Source: Clostridia bacterium (lineage in GTDB: Bacteria; Bacillota; Peptococcia; DRI-13; UBA5745). Taken from it: 64,000 nucleotides of DNA. Position 1 is the stretch's first letter. Every line of letters starts with the position of its first letter. The notes beneath the pieces are model-generated. The model ran no database searches. It was not told the origin of the DNA and was given only the letters and a program-made list of their open reading frames with translations. The position numbers and the translations under genes were made by a program. Below are positions 28,107-37,063 of this stretch, piece by piece. The stretch spans positions 58,534 through 122,533 of the forward strand of contig JAHDPO010000049.1 of the NCBI GenBank assembly GCA_018434325.1, given 5' to 3'.

Positions 28107-28532
28107 TTATTTATATTGACTCTGGTAGACCAGCCTTTTATTAACTGTAATCTCCTTGTCCTTTTGGCCGATTAAGCCGGCCAATAAAAAAGGAATTCTC
28201 ACTTTAGCCTGTCCTGCCGCTCCTATCCGGTCATTATCGGCCGTCATTTCCAAATGGAAGGAAAGGCTTTGCTCCAAAGAACCAGCCATGTTTTGCCAAA
28301 GGATATGCCGGGCCCAGGCTTCGGCTTTTGCCGGCTCGGCAAACTGCCTTCCCCAAACCAGATCGACCTCGGCAATGCTGCTGACGATTGCTCCATCCAA
28401 GGCTAAATCCAGGCTTTGGCTCAAGCGGTGCCTGACCAGCCAATAAGAAGCGGAATCCGTCACCAGACAAACCAGCAGAAACATTATCCACAGCCAAAAA
28501 AACGCCCTCATCTTCCATGCCGCCTTTCTCAT
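28107..28532 (-). CDS. TadE/TadG-like pseudopilin protein
   Basis: About 141 residues from ATG 28532. Basic N-terminus (RKAAWKMR), one membrane helix (AFFWLWIMFLLVCLVTDSASYWLV), then a soluble exterior domain ending VNKRLVYQSQYK. This fits the TadE/TadG minor-pilin pattern, with few conserved residues. A longer open frame begins at 28637 but overlaps the upstream gene and lacks a ribosome site. The assignment rests on position inside the Tad operon and topology. Confidence 0.65.
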   Translation of the reverse strand: MRKAAWKMRAFFWLWIMFLLVCLVTDSASYWLVRHRLSQSLDLALDGAIVSSIAEVDLVWGRQFAEPAKAEAWARHILWQNMAGSLEQSLSFHLEMTADNDRIGAAGQAKVRIPFLLAGLIGQKDKEITVNKRLVYQSQYK

Positions 28533-28563
28533 TTGCCGGCCTGTACGCCCGGCTCGCCCTTGC

Positions 28564-28974
28564 TTATCCTTTTCTAATATATGTATGAGCCAGGCCGTGC
28601 AGCCGCAGACTGAAAGGCACGCTAAGCTCCTTGCCAAAAGGCCTTAAGCTGCGGATGGGATAGCGGCCCCAAGCCTTCAACTCCATCATTTCTCCCCTTT
28701 GTACGGTTTTGGGCGTACCCTCGAGACGGATATCAAACTCCAGCAAATTCAAGGATACCAGCAGCTCCTGAAACTGTCTTTCCATATTGCCGTCCAGGCC
28801 GTTTTCCCCTTTCATCATCTCCATGATCTCACCGCAGGCGCCGTACAGTTTCCAGGCGCACATGCTGTAAGCGGCCACTTCTACTGCCATAAACAGAATG
28901 ACAGCCAGGACGAACATGACATAAAAGCCGCTGATCAGGCCTTCTCCCGATCGGCTGCGCCATAGATTACCCAT
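28564..28974 (-). CDS. TadE-like pilus protein
   Basis: 136 residues from ATG 28974, in which RSRSGEGLISGFYVMFVLAVILFMAVEVAAYSM is the typical TadE-type entry, with a Glu-Gly before the membrane helix as in prepilins. The exterior domain is small and includes ...LKAWGRYPIRSLRPFGKELSVPFSLRLHGLAHTYI. The open frame extends to 29070, but ATG 28974 gives the family N-terminus and has GGCGGAAT upstream. Lies 19 bp after the 78-residue pilin-like gene. Confidence 0.7.
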   Translation of the reverse strand: MGNLWRSRSGEGLISGFYVMFVLAVILFMAVEVAAYSMCAWKLYGACGEIMEMMKGENGLDGNMERQFQELLVSLNLLEFDIRLEGTPKTVQRGEMMELKAWGRYPIRSLRPFGKELSVPFSLRLHGLAHTYIRKG

Positions 28975-28993
28975 TTTCTTATTCCGCCTTCCG

Positions 28994-29230
28994 CTAAGGG
29001 CCGGGATTAAACACCCGGTCAAGATGAGAAAAGATGTTGTTGACGTAGCTCGTAAGCTTGCCGTCCACAATGCCTTTAATCAACACCAAAAGCAGCGCCA
29101 TTATGGCCATCCAGCCCAAAGCGGAAACCAAATCGCCTTTTTCCTCCCGCAGAAAACCGGCCGTTTTATATCGCAAGGCCTCAAGCCTGCCGCTCCAATA
29201 AATACCTATATCGTTATACCGTTTAATCAT
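28994..29230 (-). CDS. Small single-helix pilus-associated protein
   Basis: 78 residues: a charged N-terminus (YKTAGFLREEKGDLVSALGWMAI), then one hydrophobic helix (MAIMALLLVLIKGIVDG) and a short tail. The EEKGDLVSALGWMA sequence could be a prepilin-like processing region (Gly followed by a hydrophobic helix with Glu/Asp), so this is a candidate Flp-type major pilin. The classic Flp motif is not exact. Position between TadC and TadE-like genes supports it. Confidence 0.6.
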   Translation of the reverse strand: MIKRYNDIGIYWSGRLEALRYKTAGFLREEKGDLVSALGWMAIMALLLVLIKGIVDGKLTSYVNNIFSHLDRVFNPGP

Positions 29231-29255
29231 CCGCTTCCTCCTTTACCCGTTCCCA

Positions 29256-30209
29256 TCAGGCGAACAGTCCTCCCACTTGCTGCAATATCTCCCAACCTTT
29301 TAAAAGCAGTGCCGCTACGGCCAGGCCAAATAAAAGCCCATACAGCTGAGCCATTTTTTCCGGTTTGCTGCGAATCAGAGACTCTGCCGCTTCCTGCCGC
29401 AAGGCCGTCAGTTCGCCCTCTATGCTGCTGAAATAGGCCTCGGCGGCGCCATAGCCGCTTTCCACCGCCAGCATCAACGCCGAGGCCAGCTTTTGTACCG
29501 GCGGCAAATCAAAGCTGACGGCAAACAGCCGGAAAGCGCCGGCCGATCCTATGGTTTGAATATCATGAATCAATTGCCCCAAAGCTTGGGCCATGGCCGG
29601 CCCGCCGGCAGACTGAGCTTGTCGCAAAGCCGATAAATAATCTCTGCCGCCGGCAAAACAGATACGCAGTCTGTCCATAACCTCAGGTATGTCTCTCACC
29701 AAATCCCGCTGCCAGCGGCCGTATCGCTGCTCCAGTCTTCTCAGCTCCTGCCGGAAAAGCAAAGCGAAAACTGCCGGATAGGCCAGAGCTTGCCGCCAAT
29801 CTTGCCACAGCAGGGGCAGGATCAGGGCCGGCAAGGCCAGCAGCAAGCTTTTCAGCAGCAAAACAGCCAGCGTTTCCCGAGCGTCTGTCTTCTCTCCCAT
29901 TAGCTCAAGCTTCCTGTCTAACTGCTGCCAATAAGACTGCTCCAAGTGAAGCATACCCGCTCCTTTATCCATGACGCTGATCACCGGCTTCAGACGGCGA
30001 TTGCCTTGGGACCGATCAGGCCATCCCTGGCTTCTGGAAGCTAAGTCAGCCAGTTGATAAGGCTTTCTCTTTTTTTGCCACCATTCAAAAGCTTCAAAGA
30101 ACAGCCAGGACACATACATAGCCCAAACCAGCGGCGGTAAAAAAACCATCGGATCAATAACGCCCAATACCGGTCTTCCCTCCTTTATCCTTATCGGCAA
30201 TTTGGCCAC
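29256..30209 (-). CDS. tadC: TadC-like pilus membrane protein (T2SSF domain)
   Basis: 317 residues. GspF/T2SSF-type membrane platform protein. An N-terminal membrane segment lies around 25-45, two more about 128-165 and one at the C-terminus (LYGLLFGLAVAALLLKGW). The core VRDIPEVMDRLRICFAGGRDYLSALRQAQ...GPAMAQALGQLIHDIQTIGSAGAFRLFAVSFDLPPVQKLASALMLA matches the F-domain. Nine bp after the TadB-like gene; the pair forms the inner platform for pilus polymerisation. Confidence 0.88.
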   Translation of the reverse strand: MAKLPIRIKEGRPVLGVIDPMVFLPPLVWAMYVSWLFFEAFEWWQKKRKPYQLADLASRSQGWPDRSQGNRRLKPVISVMDKGAGMLHLEQSYWQQLDRKLELMGEKTDARETLAVLLLKSLLLALPALILPLLWQDWRQALAYPAVFALLFRQELRRLEQRYGRWQRDLVRDIPEVMDRLRICFAGGRDYLSALRQAQSAGGPAMAQALGQLIHDIQTIGSAGAFRLFAVSFDLPPVQKLASALMLAVESGYGAAEAYFSSIEGELTALRQEAAESLIRSKPEKMAQLYGLLFGLAVAALLLKGWEILQQVGGLFA

Positions 30210-30218
30210 AAAATCGTA

Positions 30219-31100
30219 TTAAAGCTCTTCAACATTCAAAGACAAATATTCCTGACCCTTTACCACTACATACAGGCTGACGGTCACGTAAGCAAAAGTC
30301 AGGGCCTTGCCCGGCAGGGAGTGGAGATAAAGATTTTTTTGTCCCGTATCCAGCATTGATAAAATCAGCGGAAAGCTCCAGGCCATTAATAAAGCGGCGT
30401 ACAGCTGTCTTTTGCGACCGGCAGCTTTCTGGGCAACCAAAAGAACTGCTTTTAAATCAGCTTCCAGGCTTTGAACGGACTTATCCAAAGCCCGAAGGGC
30501 GGCGGGAGTCCATCCATCCTTATTGGCCTGAATCAATGTCTCCGCCACATGGTCAAATTTTTTAAGCTTTATAGTGTTCTTCCATAAGGCAACCGCATCC
30601 CGGACACTGCTGCCTAAACGCAATTCCTCCAGAACCTGCCCCAGGATCTTTGCCCTCTCGCCCCGGCCATCGCTTGCAATCACCATCTCAATGGCTCTGC
30701 TGAGGCTGCCTTGATCCGGCAGGCGGGCCAATAATTGGCGTAAAGAATCGGTCAGCGCCATCAATGTTTCCAGGCGTTGCCGCCTTTTACGGCTGTTGAT
30801 GATCAAGCTGGGCAGAATCAGCATCAACAGCCAGCCCACACCGAAAAGCAGCAGGTTGCCGGTAATAAAATATAGGCCGCAGGCCACGGATAAGCTAAGA
30901 ATCCAGACTGTTTTTGTTTCTCTGCCGCCCCAGCTTACTCCCGCCGCGTCAGCTTGGCTATGCAGGCGTTTCTCCTCCCTGGACCAATAGCTTTCTTCCT
31001 TTCTCCTGCCTCTATCTTTGGGATTGCCGGTAAACAAAAGCAGGAATGACAGCGTCAGCCAGCCGGTAAACAGCCCGGCATTAATAAAAGATCCCGCCAT
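30219..31100 (-). CDS. tadB: TadB-like pilus membrane protein (T2SSF domain)
   Basis: 293 residues with two N-terminal membrane helices (residues 8-23 and about 70-100) and a T2SSF domain: TLMALTDSLRQLLARLPDQGSLSRAIEMVI, ...VLEELRLGSSVRDAVALWKNTI. Partner of the TadC-like gene, 16 bp downstream of the ATPase gene. Confidence 0.88.
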   Translation of the reverse strand: MAGSFINAGLFTGWLTLSFLLLFTGNPKDRGRRKEESYWSREEKRLHSQADAAGVSWGGRETKTVWILSLSVACGLYFITGNLLLFGVGWLLMLILPSLIINSRKRRQRLETLMALTDSLRQLLARLPDQGSLSRAIEMVIASDGRGERAKILGQVLEELRLGSSVRDAVALWKNTIKLKKFDHVAETLIQANKDGWTPAALRALDKSVQSLEADLKAVLLVAQKAAGRKRQLYAALLMAWSFPLILSMLDTGQKNLYLHSLPGKALTFAYVTVSLYVVVKGQEYLSLNVEEL

Positions 31101-31115
31101 GGTCCGGTTCCCTCC

Positions 31116-32501
31116 TTATTTCTCCTGCCATCCCGCTGGCGGCACAAGCCAGTGATCGATATGCTCCCGGGGTACTAACGCTTGACGGAGCTTGTCCGCC
31201 AAAGCTTGGGAAATACCGTTCAGCCGCTGATGGCAGCCGGACACTTTACCGTCGCCCCCCAGACCAGTCTGGCAAAATTGAAAGAGCCGCCGGCAAACGG
31301 GTTTTTTGGCGCCCTCATAACCTGCCAACTCTACAACTTCAGTGATTACCCGGCTTCTGCCCATTTTTTGCTGAAAGAGAATCAAATCTACGGTATCGGC
31401 CAATTGGGCGGCAATGATCTCGTCGTTGTAGCCGTCCCCGGCTAACTGTACTATGCGCACCGCAGCGTTGGCAGCGGAACTGGCATGGATGGTGAAATAC
31501 GTGATGTGTCCGGTGTTCATGCTTTCATGAGCCTGGCGGCAGGCCTGAGCATCGCGCACCTCCCCGATCATCACCTTGACGGGCCGCATCCGCAAAGATA
31601 CTTTCGTCAGCCGGGCAATGTCAAACCGCTTTTCCTTGTTTTCATGATCTTTCGTTTGTAAAGCTACAATATTATGGTAGTTTTGATAGTTGCTGCGCCG
31701 GCGCAGCATCATTTCCGGGCTGTCCTCAATAGTAATGATCCTGGTATCGGCGGGAAAATAAAAGGGTATGGCCATCATGGTTGTGGTTTTCCCCGAATTG
31801 GTAGCTCCGGCAATAATGCCGTTGCACCAAGGCAGCACCTGAGCAAAGAACTCATTCATTTCCTCACTGATACAGCCGCCGGCCACCAATTGGGCTGATG
31901 TAATGGTCTCTTCGGAAAATTTTCGTATTGAGGCGCAGGTGCCCTCTGTGGCAATGCCGCCTCTGCCGGAGCCTAAAACGGCGCAAATCCTGAACTTCTC
32001 AAAGAGACTGTCGATATGGGGTTCATTAGCTGTCAGCGCCTTGCCGTCAGCCATCAGCATTTTATTGATGATCACCTCTAAATGAGCTTCATCCTTAAAT
32101 CCCATCTCCGGATGGTATTCCTCCACACCCTCTCTTTCCAGATAAACATCTTTATAATTGTTAATATCAATATTGGCCACCGCCGGGTCATCCAGGGCTT
32201 TTTGGATAGGGCCGTAGTATAAAATCTCCTCCTGAAGCCGAATGTACAGTTGCTTCTGATCCATCCCCGGAGCAGATAAACCCGTCTCTCCCAAATAATG
32301 CAGGATCTGCTTCTTCATCAATTCCCTGGTTTCGGGATCAATGACTGCCGTAGCCAGGCCGGCGCTATAGTTTTCCCGCAGATAATTCCTCACCTGCCTT
32401 ACTGCCGCCGAAAGGTCGACAGCCCCGTGGTCGTATAACCGTTCTTCCTCCGCCTCTCCCAAAGTATAGATATATTCTAAGGGATTAAAGAAATTTTTCA
32501 T
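31116..32501 (-). CDS. tadA: CpaF/TadA-type pilus assembly ATPase
   Basis: 461-residue secretion ATPase that powers Tad pilus extension. Visible are Walker A GATNSGKTT (about residue 233), the Asp box EDSPEM, Walker B region VKVMIGEVRDAQA and the His box HITYFTIHASSAANA. The N-terminal part (1-150) contains the CpaF-specific helical domain. It starts ten bp before the CpaE-like gene end. Length and motifs are as expected; likely active. Confidence 0.94.
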   Translation of the reverse strand: MKNFFNPLEYIYTLGEAEEERLYDHGAVDLSAAVRQVRNYLRENYSAGLATAVIDPETRELMKKQILHYLGETGLSAPGMDQKQLYIRLQEEILYYGPIQKALDDPAVANIDINNYKDVYLEREGVEEYHPEMGFKDEAHLEVIINKMLMADGKALTANEPHIDSLFEKFRICAVLGSGRGGIATEGTCASIRKFSEETITSAQLVAGGCISEEMNEFFAQVLPWCNGIIAGATNSGKTTTMMAIPFYFPADTRIITIEDSPEMMLRRRSNYQNYHNIVALQTKDHENKEKRFDIARLTKVSLRMRPVKVMIGEVRDAQACRQAHESMNTGHITYFTIHASSAANAAVRIVQLAGDGYNDEIIAAQLADTVDLILFQQKMGRSRVITEVVELAGYEGAKKPVCRRLFQFCQTGLGGDGKVSGCHQRLNGISQALADKLRQALVPREHIDHWLVPPAGWQEK

Positions 32502-32510
32502 GGCGGCCCC

Positions 32511-33422
32511 TTACAAATAGACTAATCCTGTTTCCCGCTCATTGCCGGCTCCGGCTTGAGTCGGAAAATAATCCTGCCTCAGCTCCCAGGAGCTTGCTTC
32601 CTCATTAAGCAAGGCTCCCCAGGGAACTTCTTTTTCAAAGCCGAAAAATGGTTGACTGGCTAAACCCGGCTGATCCGCTGTCGTTTCTTTGCCGTTTGAT
32701 CCGCCGTCTCCCTCTTCCTGAAGGTCTTCGTCATCAAAAACAAAGCTCTGATCTAAGGCCATTTTGATTTTACGGCTATCCCAGGAGGTCACTTTGATAC
32801 CTTTTAAATTTTCTTTTTCTTTTCCCTTGGCGTATACGATCCTTTCAATAGCCTTGATATCTCCCACTGCCGCCAGAATAAATTTCTCAGGGCGATGCTT
32901 ATATACCTGAATCAAGCGGCGGATCGAAGCTAAGGCATAGGCTGCCTCCGTGGGCTTGGCCAAAGGAATCACCACCTGATCGGCTGCTTTCAGAGAAAAA
33001 AAGGTCATGGGATTGACCAGCTGACCCTGGCAATCCAGGATCAAGTGACGGCAGCCCCTGGCCCAGGCCAATTCCCGGAGAGCCGTAACAAAATCCATCA
33101 GCGTACTGAAGCTCACCCTCGTTACAATAGGGCAGTCCGGAGTGGCAAATACGCTGGCAGGCAAAACGGCAAATTTCTGGTTTACCTGATGCACCAGATC
33201 CCAGGTCAGACAGTTTTTCTGATCAAAGCACATAAGTGCAGACTCTGTATTGCGGCTGCGATCCATAATGCCGGAGACAAAGCCTAAGCGGGGAATCCCC
33301 AGACAAGGCAACTCGGCAAGCAAAGCTCTTCTATGCTCCGCCAGCAATTCCGCCGTACCGAAGGACAACTCTGAGGCGTCTGCACCAGTGCAGGACCAAA
33401 AGACTATTGTATTTTTTTTCAT
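32511..33422 (-). CDS. CpaE/MinD-like protein with degenerate nucleotide site
   Basis: 303 residues, alpha/beta fold of the MinD/ParA superfamily by pattern (NTIVFWSCTGADASELSFGTAELLAE at the place of the P-loop; HLILDCQGQL; DQVVIPLAKPTEAAYALASIRRLIQVYK). The Walker A segment lacks the GK(T/S) core. The C-terminal 70 residues are acidic and Gly-rich. CpaE/TadZ proteins localise the Tad apparatus to a pole. Ten bp before the CpaF gene. Pairing with the next gene suggests a heteromeric localisation module. Confidence 0.65.
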   Translation of the reverse strand: MKKNTIVFWSCTGADASELSFGTAELLAEHRRALLAELPCLGIPRLGFVSGIMDRSRNTESALMCFDQKNCLTWDLVHQVNQKFAVLPASVFATPDCPIVTRVSFSTLMDFVTALRELAWARGCRHLILDCQGQLVNPMTFFSLKAADQVVIPLAKPTEAAYALASIRRLIQVYKHRPEKFILAAVGDIKAIERIVYAKGKEKENLKGIKVTSWDSRKIKMALDQSFVFDDEDLQEEGDGGSNGKETTADQPGLASQPFFGFEKEVPWGALLNEEASSWELRQDYFPTQAGAGNERETGLVYL

Positions 33423-33488
33423 CGTAAAATCCCCTTTCCAATCTATGTTCTGGTTTTTTAATACCGATTTCTACTGCATCCTCTGCCG

Positions 33489-35075
33489 CTATATACTCTG
33501 CCATAAAGCAGCCAGACACTGACGGGTTTCCGCCGAAACATCCCGACGTCTGCCTTCCAAAGCCGTTAGTGCGATAAAATCCTTTTTAACAGCCGGAGGT
33601 ATGATGAAATATTGCTCTAAAGCCAGATCTTTTATTTGCTTTTTCACTTGTTCCGCCCCCCAGCTGCCGTCAAAAACCGGCAAGCAGCGGCTTTTCCACT
33701 GTCCCTGCAAATAAGGGGCCTCATTAAAGGAGGGGCTCCAGGGAGACAATACAATGATTTTACTCCGGCAAACCAGGCTGTCTTTCCAGCAAAGCGAAGC
33801 CTGCTCTCCAAAACCCAAATAAAGAATGTAGGTATACTGCTCCTCCATAATGGCCCAATGAACAAAAGATGCTAAAAAACTGTCCCAAAAAGGATAAAGC
33901 TTCTTTTCTATCTGGCCCTGAGGCAGGATATCCAAAAGAGCATAATCAGGGCCGGCGCCCCGGATGCAATAGGGTTGCCAAGGCCCCCTGGCGCCTGCGG
34001 CAAAGTCTTGCAGCGCTGCGCTCAAGCTTTTTTCCGGCAGGTACAGACCTAAAGCTTTCCCCAGCCGGGAGCCGCTTCCCGGCAACTCCACAAGCAGGGT
34101 TTTGCCGCCGCCGCCGGCTAAATGAGCAGCGGTCAAAAAAGCCAAAGCATATGTCAGCAGGCAATCCTCCTCGGAAAAGAAAAGGGCTGTGGAGCCCGCC
34201 CGAGGCATTTCTGTTGTTTTCTGTTTTTTCATTTTTATATGCAACTTGATCTTTGGAAGAGGCAGCCACTGCCTGGGGGCTGGCGCTTCCAATAAAGTTT
34301 CCTCGGTTAACGCTTTAGCGGTCGGCTCGGGGGTTGCCTCCGAAGGCGGGACTGCGGCTGCTACCAAAGCCGGCGGTGAGGCTGCCGCAGAAGGCGGGAC
34401 TGAGGTTGCTGCCAAAGCCGGGGTTACCTCCGAAGCCGGGGCTGCCGCCATTGCTTTCACCTCTGCCGGCGAAGCCGGCTTCCTCCATAAGCTCCTCTTA
34501 CCGCCTTTAGTGAATCCTATCTTATTGCTCAGCCAAACCTGCAACAACCGGGAGCCCTTCTGCAGCCTGACCTGCCAAAGCCGGCGGCCTTCTTCCGGTT
34601 CAGGAATAACTGGAAGCGGCAAAGTGCCCAAATAGGCCTCCAGTTGGCGGAAACTGCGTGTCGTAATCAATATCTCTTGAAAAAGCCGGCTGTCCAGCCC
34701 CGCTAAAAACCAAAAATCATAAAAGCCCTGACTCATTAAGTCGATCAAAAGGTTTTGCGCCGTACTTTTTTCTTCGGGCATCAGCAGCTTTATTCCGGCG
34801 CCGCCCGCCGCAGTCCGCAATTTGATTAACGACTGCAATAAAAGGGCTTCCGGCTCCCGCTGCAGCAGGGATACATTGCGATAATAATTGAGGCCGTTGA
34901 TAACCAGTATCAACTCACTTACCTTCTGGCCGGAGGCATCCCGCTGCTTATTTTTAGAATAGTATGCAATCGCCTCCTGAAAGTCTTGAAAAACACCGTT
35001 GTTCTCATACCCCGCCGGTAATAAGGCAAGCAGAGGAGAATCGCCGGATAAAAAAATAAAACCTACCGGTATCAT
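33489..35075 (-). CDS. TadZ/CpaE-like pilus localisation protein, Walker A degenerate
   Basis: 528 residues, apparently first gene of the Tad operon. A receiver-like N-terminal domain (1-160: VGFIFLSGDSPLLALLPAG, ELILVINGLNYYRN) is followed by a Pro/Ala/Glu-rich linker (about 205-275) with repeated Ala-Pro-Ser runs. A MinD-like C-terminal domain (290-510) includes AGGGGKTLLVELPGSGS; GGGGKT is the strand-leading segment, not a P-loop, so the normal Walker A position (EEDCLLTYALAFL) has no GK(T/S). The ATG at 35075 is preceded closely by AAGGGG. The pilus role is inferred from context. Confidence 0.6.
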   Translation of the reverse strand: MIPVGFIFLSGDSPLLALLPAGYENNGVFQDFQEAIAYYSKNKQRDASGQKVSELILVINGLNYYRNVSLLQREPEALLLQSLIKLRTAAGGAGIKLLMPEEKSTAQNLLIDLMSQGFYDFWFLAGLDSRLFQEILITTRSFRQLEAYLGTLPLPVIPEPEEGRRLWQVRLQKGSRLLQVWLSNKIGFTKGGKRSLWRKPASPAEVKAMAAAPASEVTPALAATSVPPSAAASPPALVAAAVPPSEATPEPTAKALTEETLLEAPAPRQWLPLPKIKLHIKMKKQKTTEMPRAGSTALFFSEEDCLLTYALAFLTAAHLAGGGGKTLLVELPGSGSRLGKALGLYLPEKSLSAALQDFAAGARGPWQPYCIRGAGPDYALLDILPQGQIEKKLYPFWDSFLASFVHWAIMEEQYTYILYLGFGEQASLCWKDSLVCRSKIIVLSPWSPSFNEAPYLQGQWKSRCLPVFDGSWGAEQVKKQIKDLALEQYFIIPPAVKKDFIALTALEGRRRDVSAETRQCLAALWQSI

Positions 35076-35219
35076 CCCCTTGCCGGACTCGGGTATGGCT
35101 CCGGCAGGATGACCCTCATTTCCTTCATCTATGATAAAATCAGGCTCCCCGCCAATATTGTGCTCACGGCAAATAATAAGATCACCTTCTTAATACTTTC
35201 TCATTATCCTTTTTTTACC

Positions 35220-35247
35220 ATTTTATCATAAAATTGTATTTCGTCAA
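35220..35247 (-). promoter_or_regulatory. Promoter of the Tad operon
   Basis: Minus strand TTGACG (35242-35247) and TAAAAT (35220-35225), 16 bp apart. The 302-bp interval 35076-35377 between the Tad operon and nfo contains only this promoter, its ~135-base leader and the nfo terminator. Within the leader a short hydrophobic frame (GTG at about 35192, 18 codons) follows an AGAAGG element; I do not count it as a gene. Confidence 0.55.
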
Positions 35248-35301
35248 CTACTAAATTAGATTATTTCCCAATAAATTGAAATATAGCCGATTTTAGACGA
35301 T

Positions 35302-35340
35302 AAAAAAACAGGATACTGAGATTTAAGCCTCAGATCCTGT
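35302..35340 (-). terminator. Terminator behind nfo
   Basis: On the minus strand ACAGGATCTGAG and CTCAGTATCCTGT pair around GCTTAAAT and are followed by a run of seven T. 38 bp after the nfo stop. Confidence 0.85.
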
Positions 35341-35377
35341 ATAGTCGTGAATTATCTCCACTTATTCCGAAATCTCC

Positions 35378-36232
35378 CTATTTTTCGACGAAATGAGAGT
35401 TATCGGCAGCCATCTCCCTCAGCAAAGCAATTTCTCTGGCATAACCATCGAGATCGTTTGGGGTTTCCAGGTAGAAAGGCAAGTCTTTTAACGAGGGATG
35501 GTTGACTATTCTCCTGAAAGCTTCAAGACCTATGCCTCCCTCGCCAATTTTGCTATGACGGTCCTTATGGCTGCCCAAAGCATTCATGCTGTCATTTAAA
35601 TGAATGGCTTTCAGCCGCCAAAGCCCCACAATATCATCAAATTCCTCAAGGACTTCTTCCAGCCGGCCGGCCACATCATAGCCGCCGTCAAAAACATGGC
35701 AGGTATCGAGACACACTCCCAGTTTTTCCTTCAGCTCCACAGCGTCGATGATCTGCCGCAGCTCTTCAAAGGTTCTGCCGATCTCATTGCCTTTGCCGGA
35801 CATAGTTTCCAACAGAACCATAGTGTTTTGCGACTGCTTAAGCACTTGATCCAGCATCCGGGCTACGGAACGCGCCCCTTCTTGCGGCCCCCTGCCCCCA
35901 TGGCTGCCGGGATGAAAATTATACATAGCGCCGGGAATATGCTCCAGGCGGCGAAGGTCTTCAAGCATAGTCTCTCTGGTGAAGGTTTGCAGACGTTCTT
36001 CCTCGGAGCCGGCATTCAGCGTGTAGGGAGCATGAGCCAGAATTTTCTCTATGCCCTCTTCCTTGGCAAAAGCCAGGTAATTTTCTATGTCTGCCATATC
36101 CAGAGCCTTGACATTGCCGCCCCGGGGATTTCTCGTGAAAAATTGAAAGGTATTGGCGCCGATAGCCCGGGCTTGCTTGCCCATGGCCAAATATCCTTTT
36201 GATGAAGACAAGTGACATCCGATTCTTAACAT
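35378..36232 (-). CDS. nfo: Endonuclease IV (apurinic endonuclease)
   Basis: 284-residue AP endonuclease for base excision repair. A TIM barrel with the zinc ligands in HLSSSKGYL, HAPYTLNAGS, FHPGSHGG, LLETMSGKGNE, CLDTCHVFDGGYD and HLNDSMNALGSHKDRHSKIGEGGIG. All family His, Glu and Asp ligands are visible. Normal length. The 3' end is closed by its own terminator. An XRE regulator gene lies 24 bp upstream on the same strand. Confidence 0.96.
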   Translation of the reverse strand: MLRIGCHLSSSKGYLAMGKQARAIGANTFQFFTRNPRGGNVKALDMADIENYLAFAKEEGIEKILAHAPYTLNAGSEEERLQTFTRETMLEDLRRLEHIPGAMYNFHPGSHGGRGPQEGARSVARMLDQVLKQSQNTMVLLETMSGKGNEIGRTFEELRQIIDAVELKEKLGVCLDTCHVFDGGYDVAGRLEEVLEEFDDIVGLWRLKAIHLNDSMNALGSHKDRHSKIGEGGIGLEAFRRIVNHPSLKDLPFYLETPNDLDGYAREIALLREMAADNSHFVEK

Positions 36233-36256
36233 GCTCTCTGCTTTCTCCTTGGCTGA

Positions 36257-36811
36257 TCAAAAACTCGGAGGGGTAACGGCGAAAACCAGCATAGTATCTT
36301 CATCGGTATTATTATACCAGCGGTGATAGGCTAAACTGGGGATGCGTACACTGTCCCCTTCCTGCAAAACGTACTCGCCATTTTCCATCTGTAAAGTAAT
36401 GCTGCCTTTCAGCACCAGGGAAACCTCTTCTCCCTCGTGGTTCATCAATTGGTTGGAATTTTCCGTATGGGGCTGTAACGTCATTTGAAAAAACTCAATA
36501 TTTCCCGAGGTATCCGGCGTCAGCAGCTCAAGATATGGCCTGCTTTTGTCCCGGGAGCCAATCTGCTTGCGCTCATGCCAGCGTACAACGATATCTTTTT
36601 CCTTGCCTTCGGTCATAAACAAATAATATAAAGGCACCTGTAATTCTTTTGAAATCAGCTTCAGTGTCGAAAGCGAAGGGTTGGCATTGTTGCGCTCGAT
36701 CTGACTTAACATGGAAGGTGTTATCTGAATACGGTGAGCCAGTTCTTTTTGGCTCATCTTATTTTTTTCTCGAAAAAGCACAATCCGCTCGCCCAGATTT
36801 ATCTCGTCCAT
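36257..36811 (-). CDS. XRE-family regulator with cupin domain
   Basis: 184-residue regulator: N-terminal HTH_3 (residues 6-62; SQKELAHRIQITPSMLSQIERNNANPSLSTLKLISKEL) and C-terminal cupin_2 (about 105-180; QLMNHEGEEVSLVLKGSITLQMENGEYVLQEGDSVRIPSLAYHRWYNN). Proteins of this build (PuuR/SutR-like) often sense amino acids or polyamines. The ATG at 36811 has GAGG at 7-base spacing; a longer GTG frame at 36823 lacks this. Divergent from the GntP gene, so it may control that operon. The ligand is unknown. Confidence 0.9.
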   Translation of the reverse strand: MDEINLGERIVLFREKNKMSQKELAHRIQITPSMLSQIERNNANPSLSTLKLISKELQVPLYYLFMTEGKEKDIVVRWHERKQIGSRDKSRPYLELLTPDTSGNIEFFQMTLQPHTENSNQLMNHEGEEVSLVLKGSITLQMENGEYVLQEGDSVRIPSLAYHRWYNNTDEDTMLVFAVTPPSF

Positions 36812-37063
36812 TAGGAACCTCACTAGTCGGTTTTTATTTATTATACACCGTTGGCCAAAAAACGTAAATCAGGTTTAATTATTTAATTACATTTAACTAT
36901 TTTTGCTTATTATGATTGGTATTTAATAATTGTTGTAATAATATTAATTTAGTCGAATATAATTAAAACACATTAAACCATGGACCAGGAGATGGTCCGT
37001 CGATTTAGGGAGGTGATAAGGATAACCGCCGGACAGACCTTTGAATAAATGGAAGGAGAATGA
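36812..37063. promoter_or_regulatory. Divergent intergenic region of the XRE and GntP genes
   Basis: 252 bp, very AT-rich in the middle. It holds a short inverted repeat GGACCA/TGGTCC at 36982-36998 (5-base spacer), a candidate operator for the neighbouring XRE-cupin protein, and an AGGAG site directly before the GntP start. No perfect SigA promoter was identified and no -24/-12 element. Confidence 0.4.

Noticed and set aside
35140..35195. 18-codon hydrophobic frame in the Tad operon leader
   Set aside because: Short and without independent support; could be a leader peptide but cannot be called a gene.
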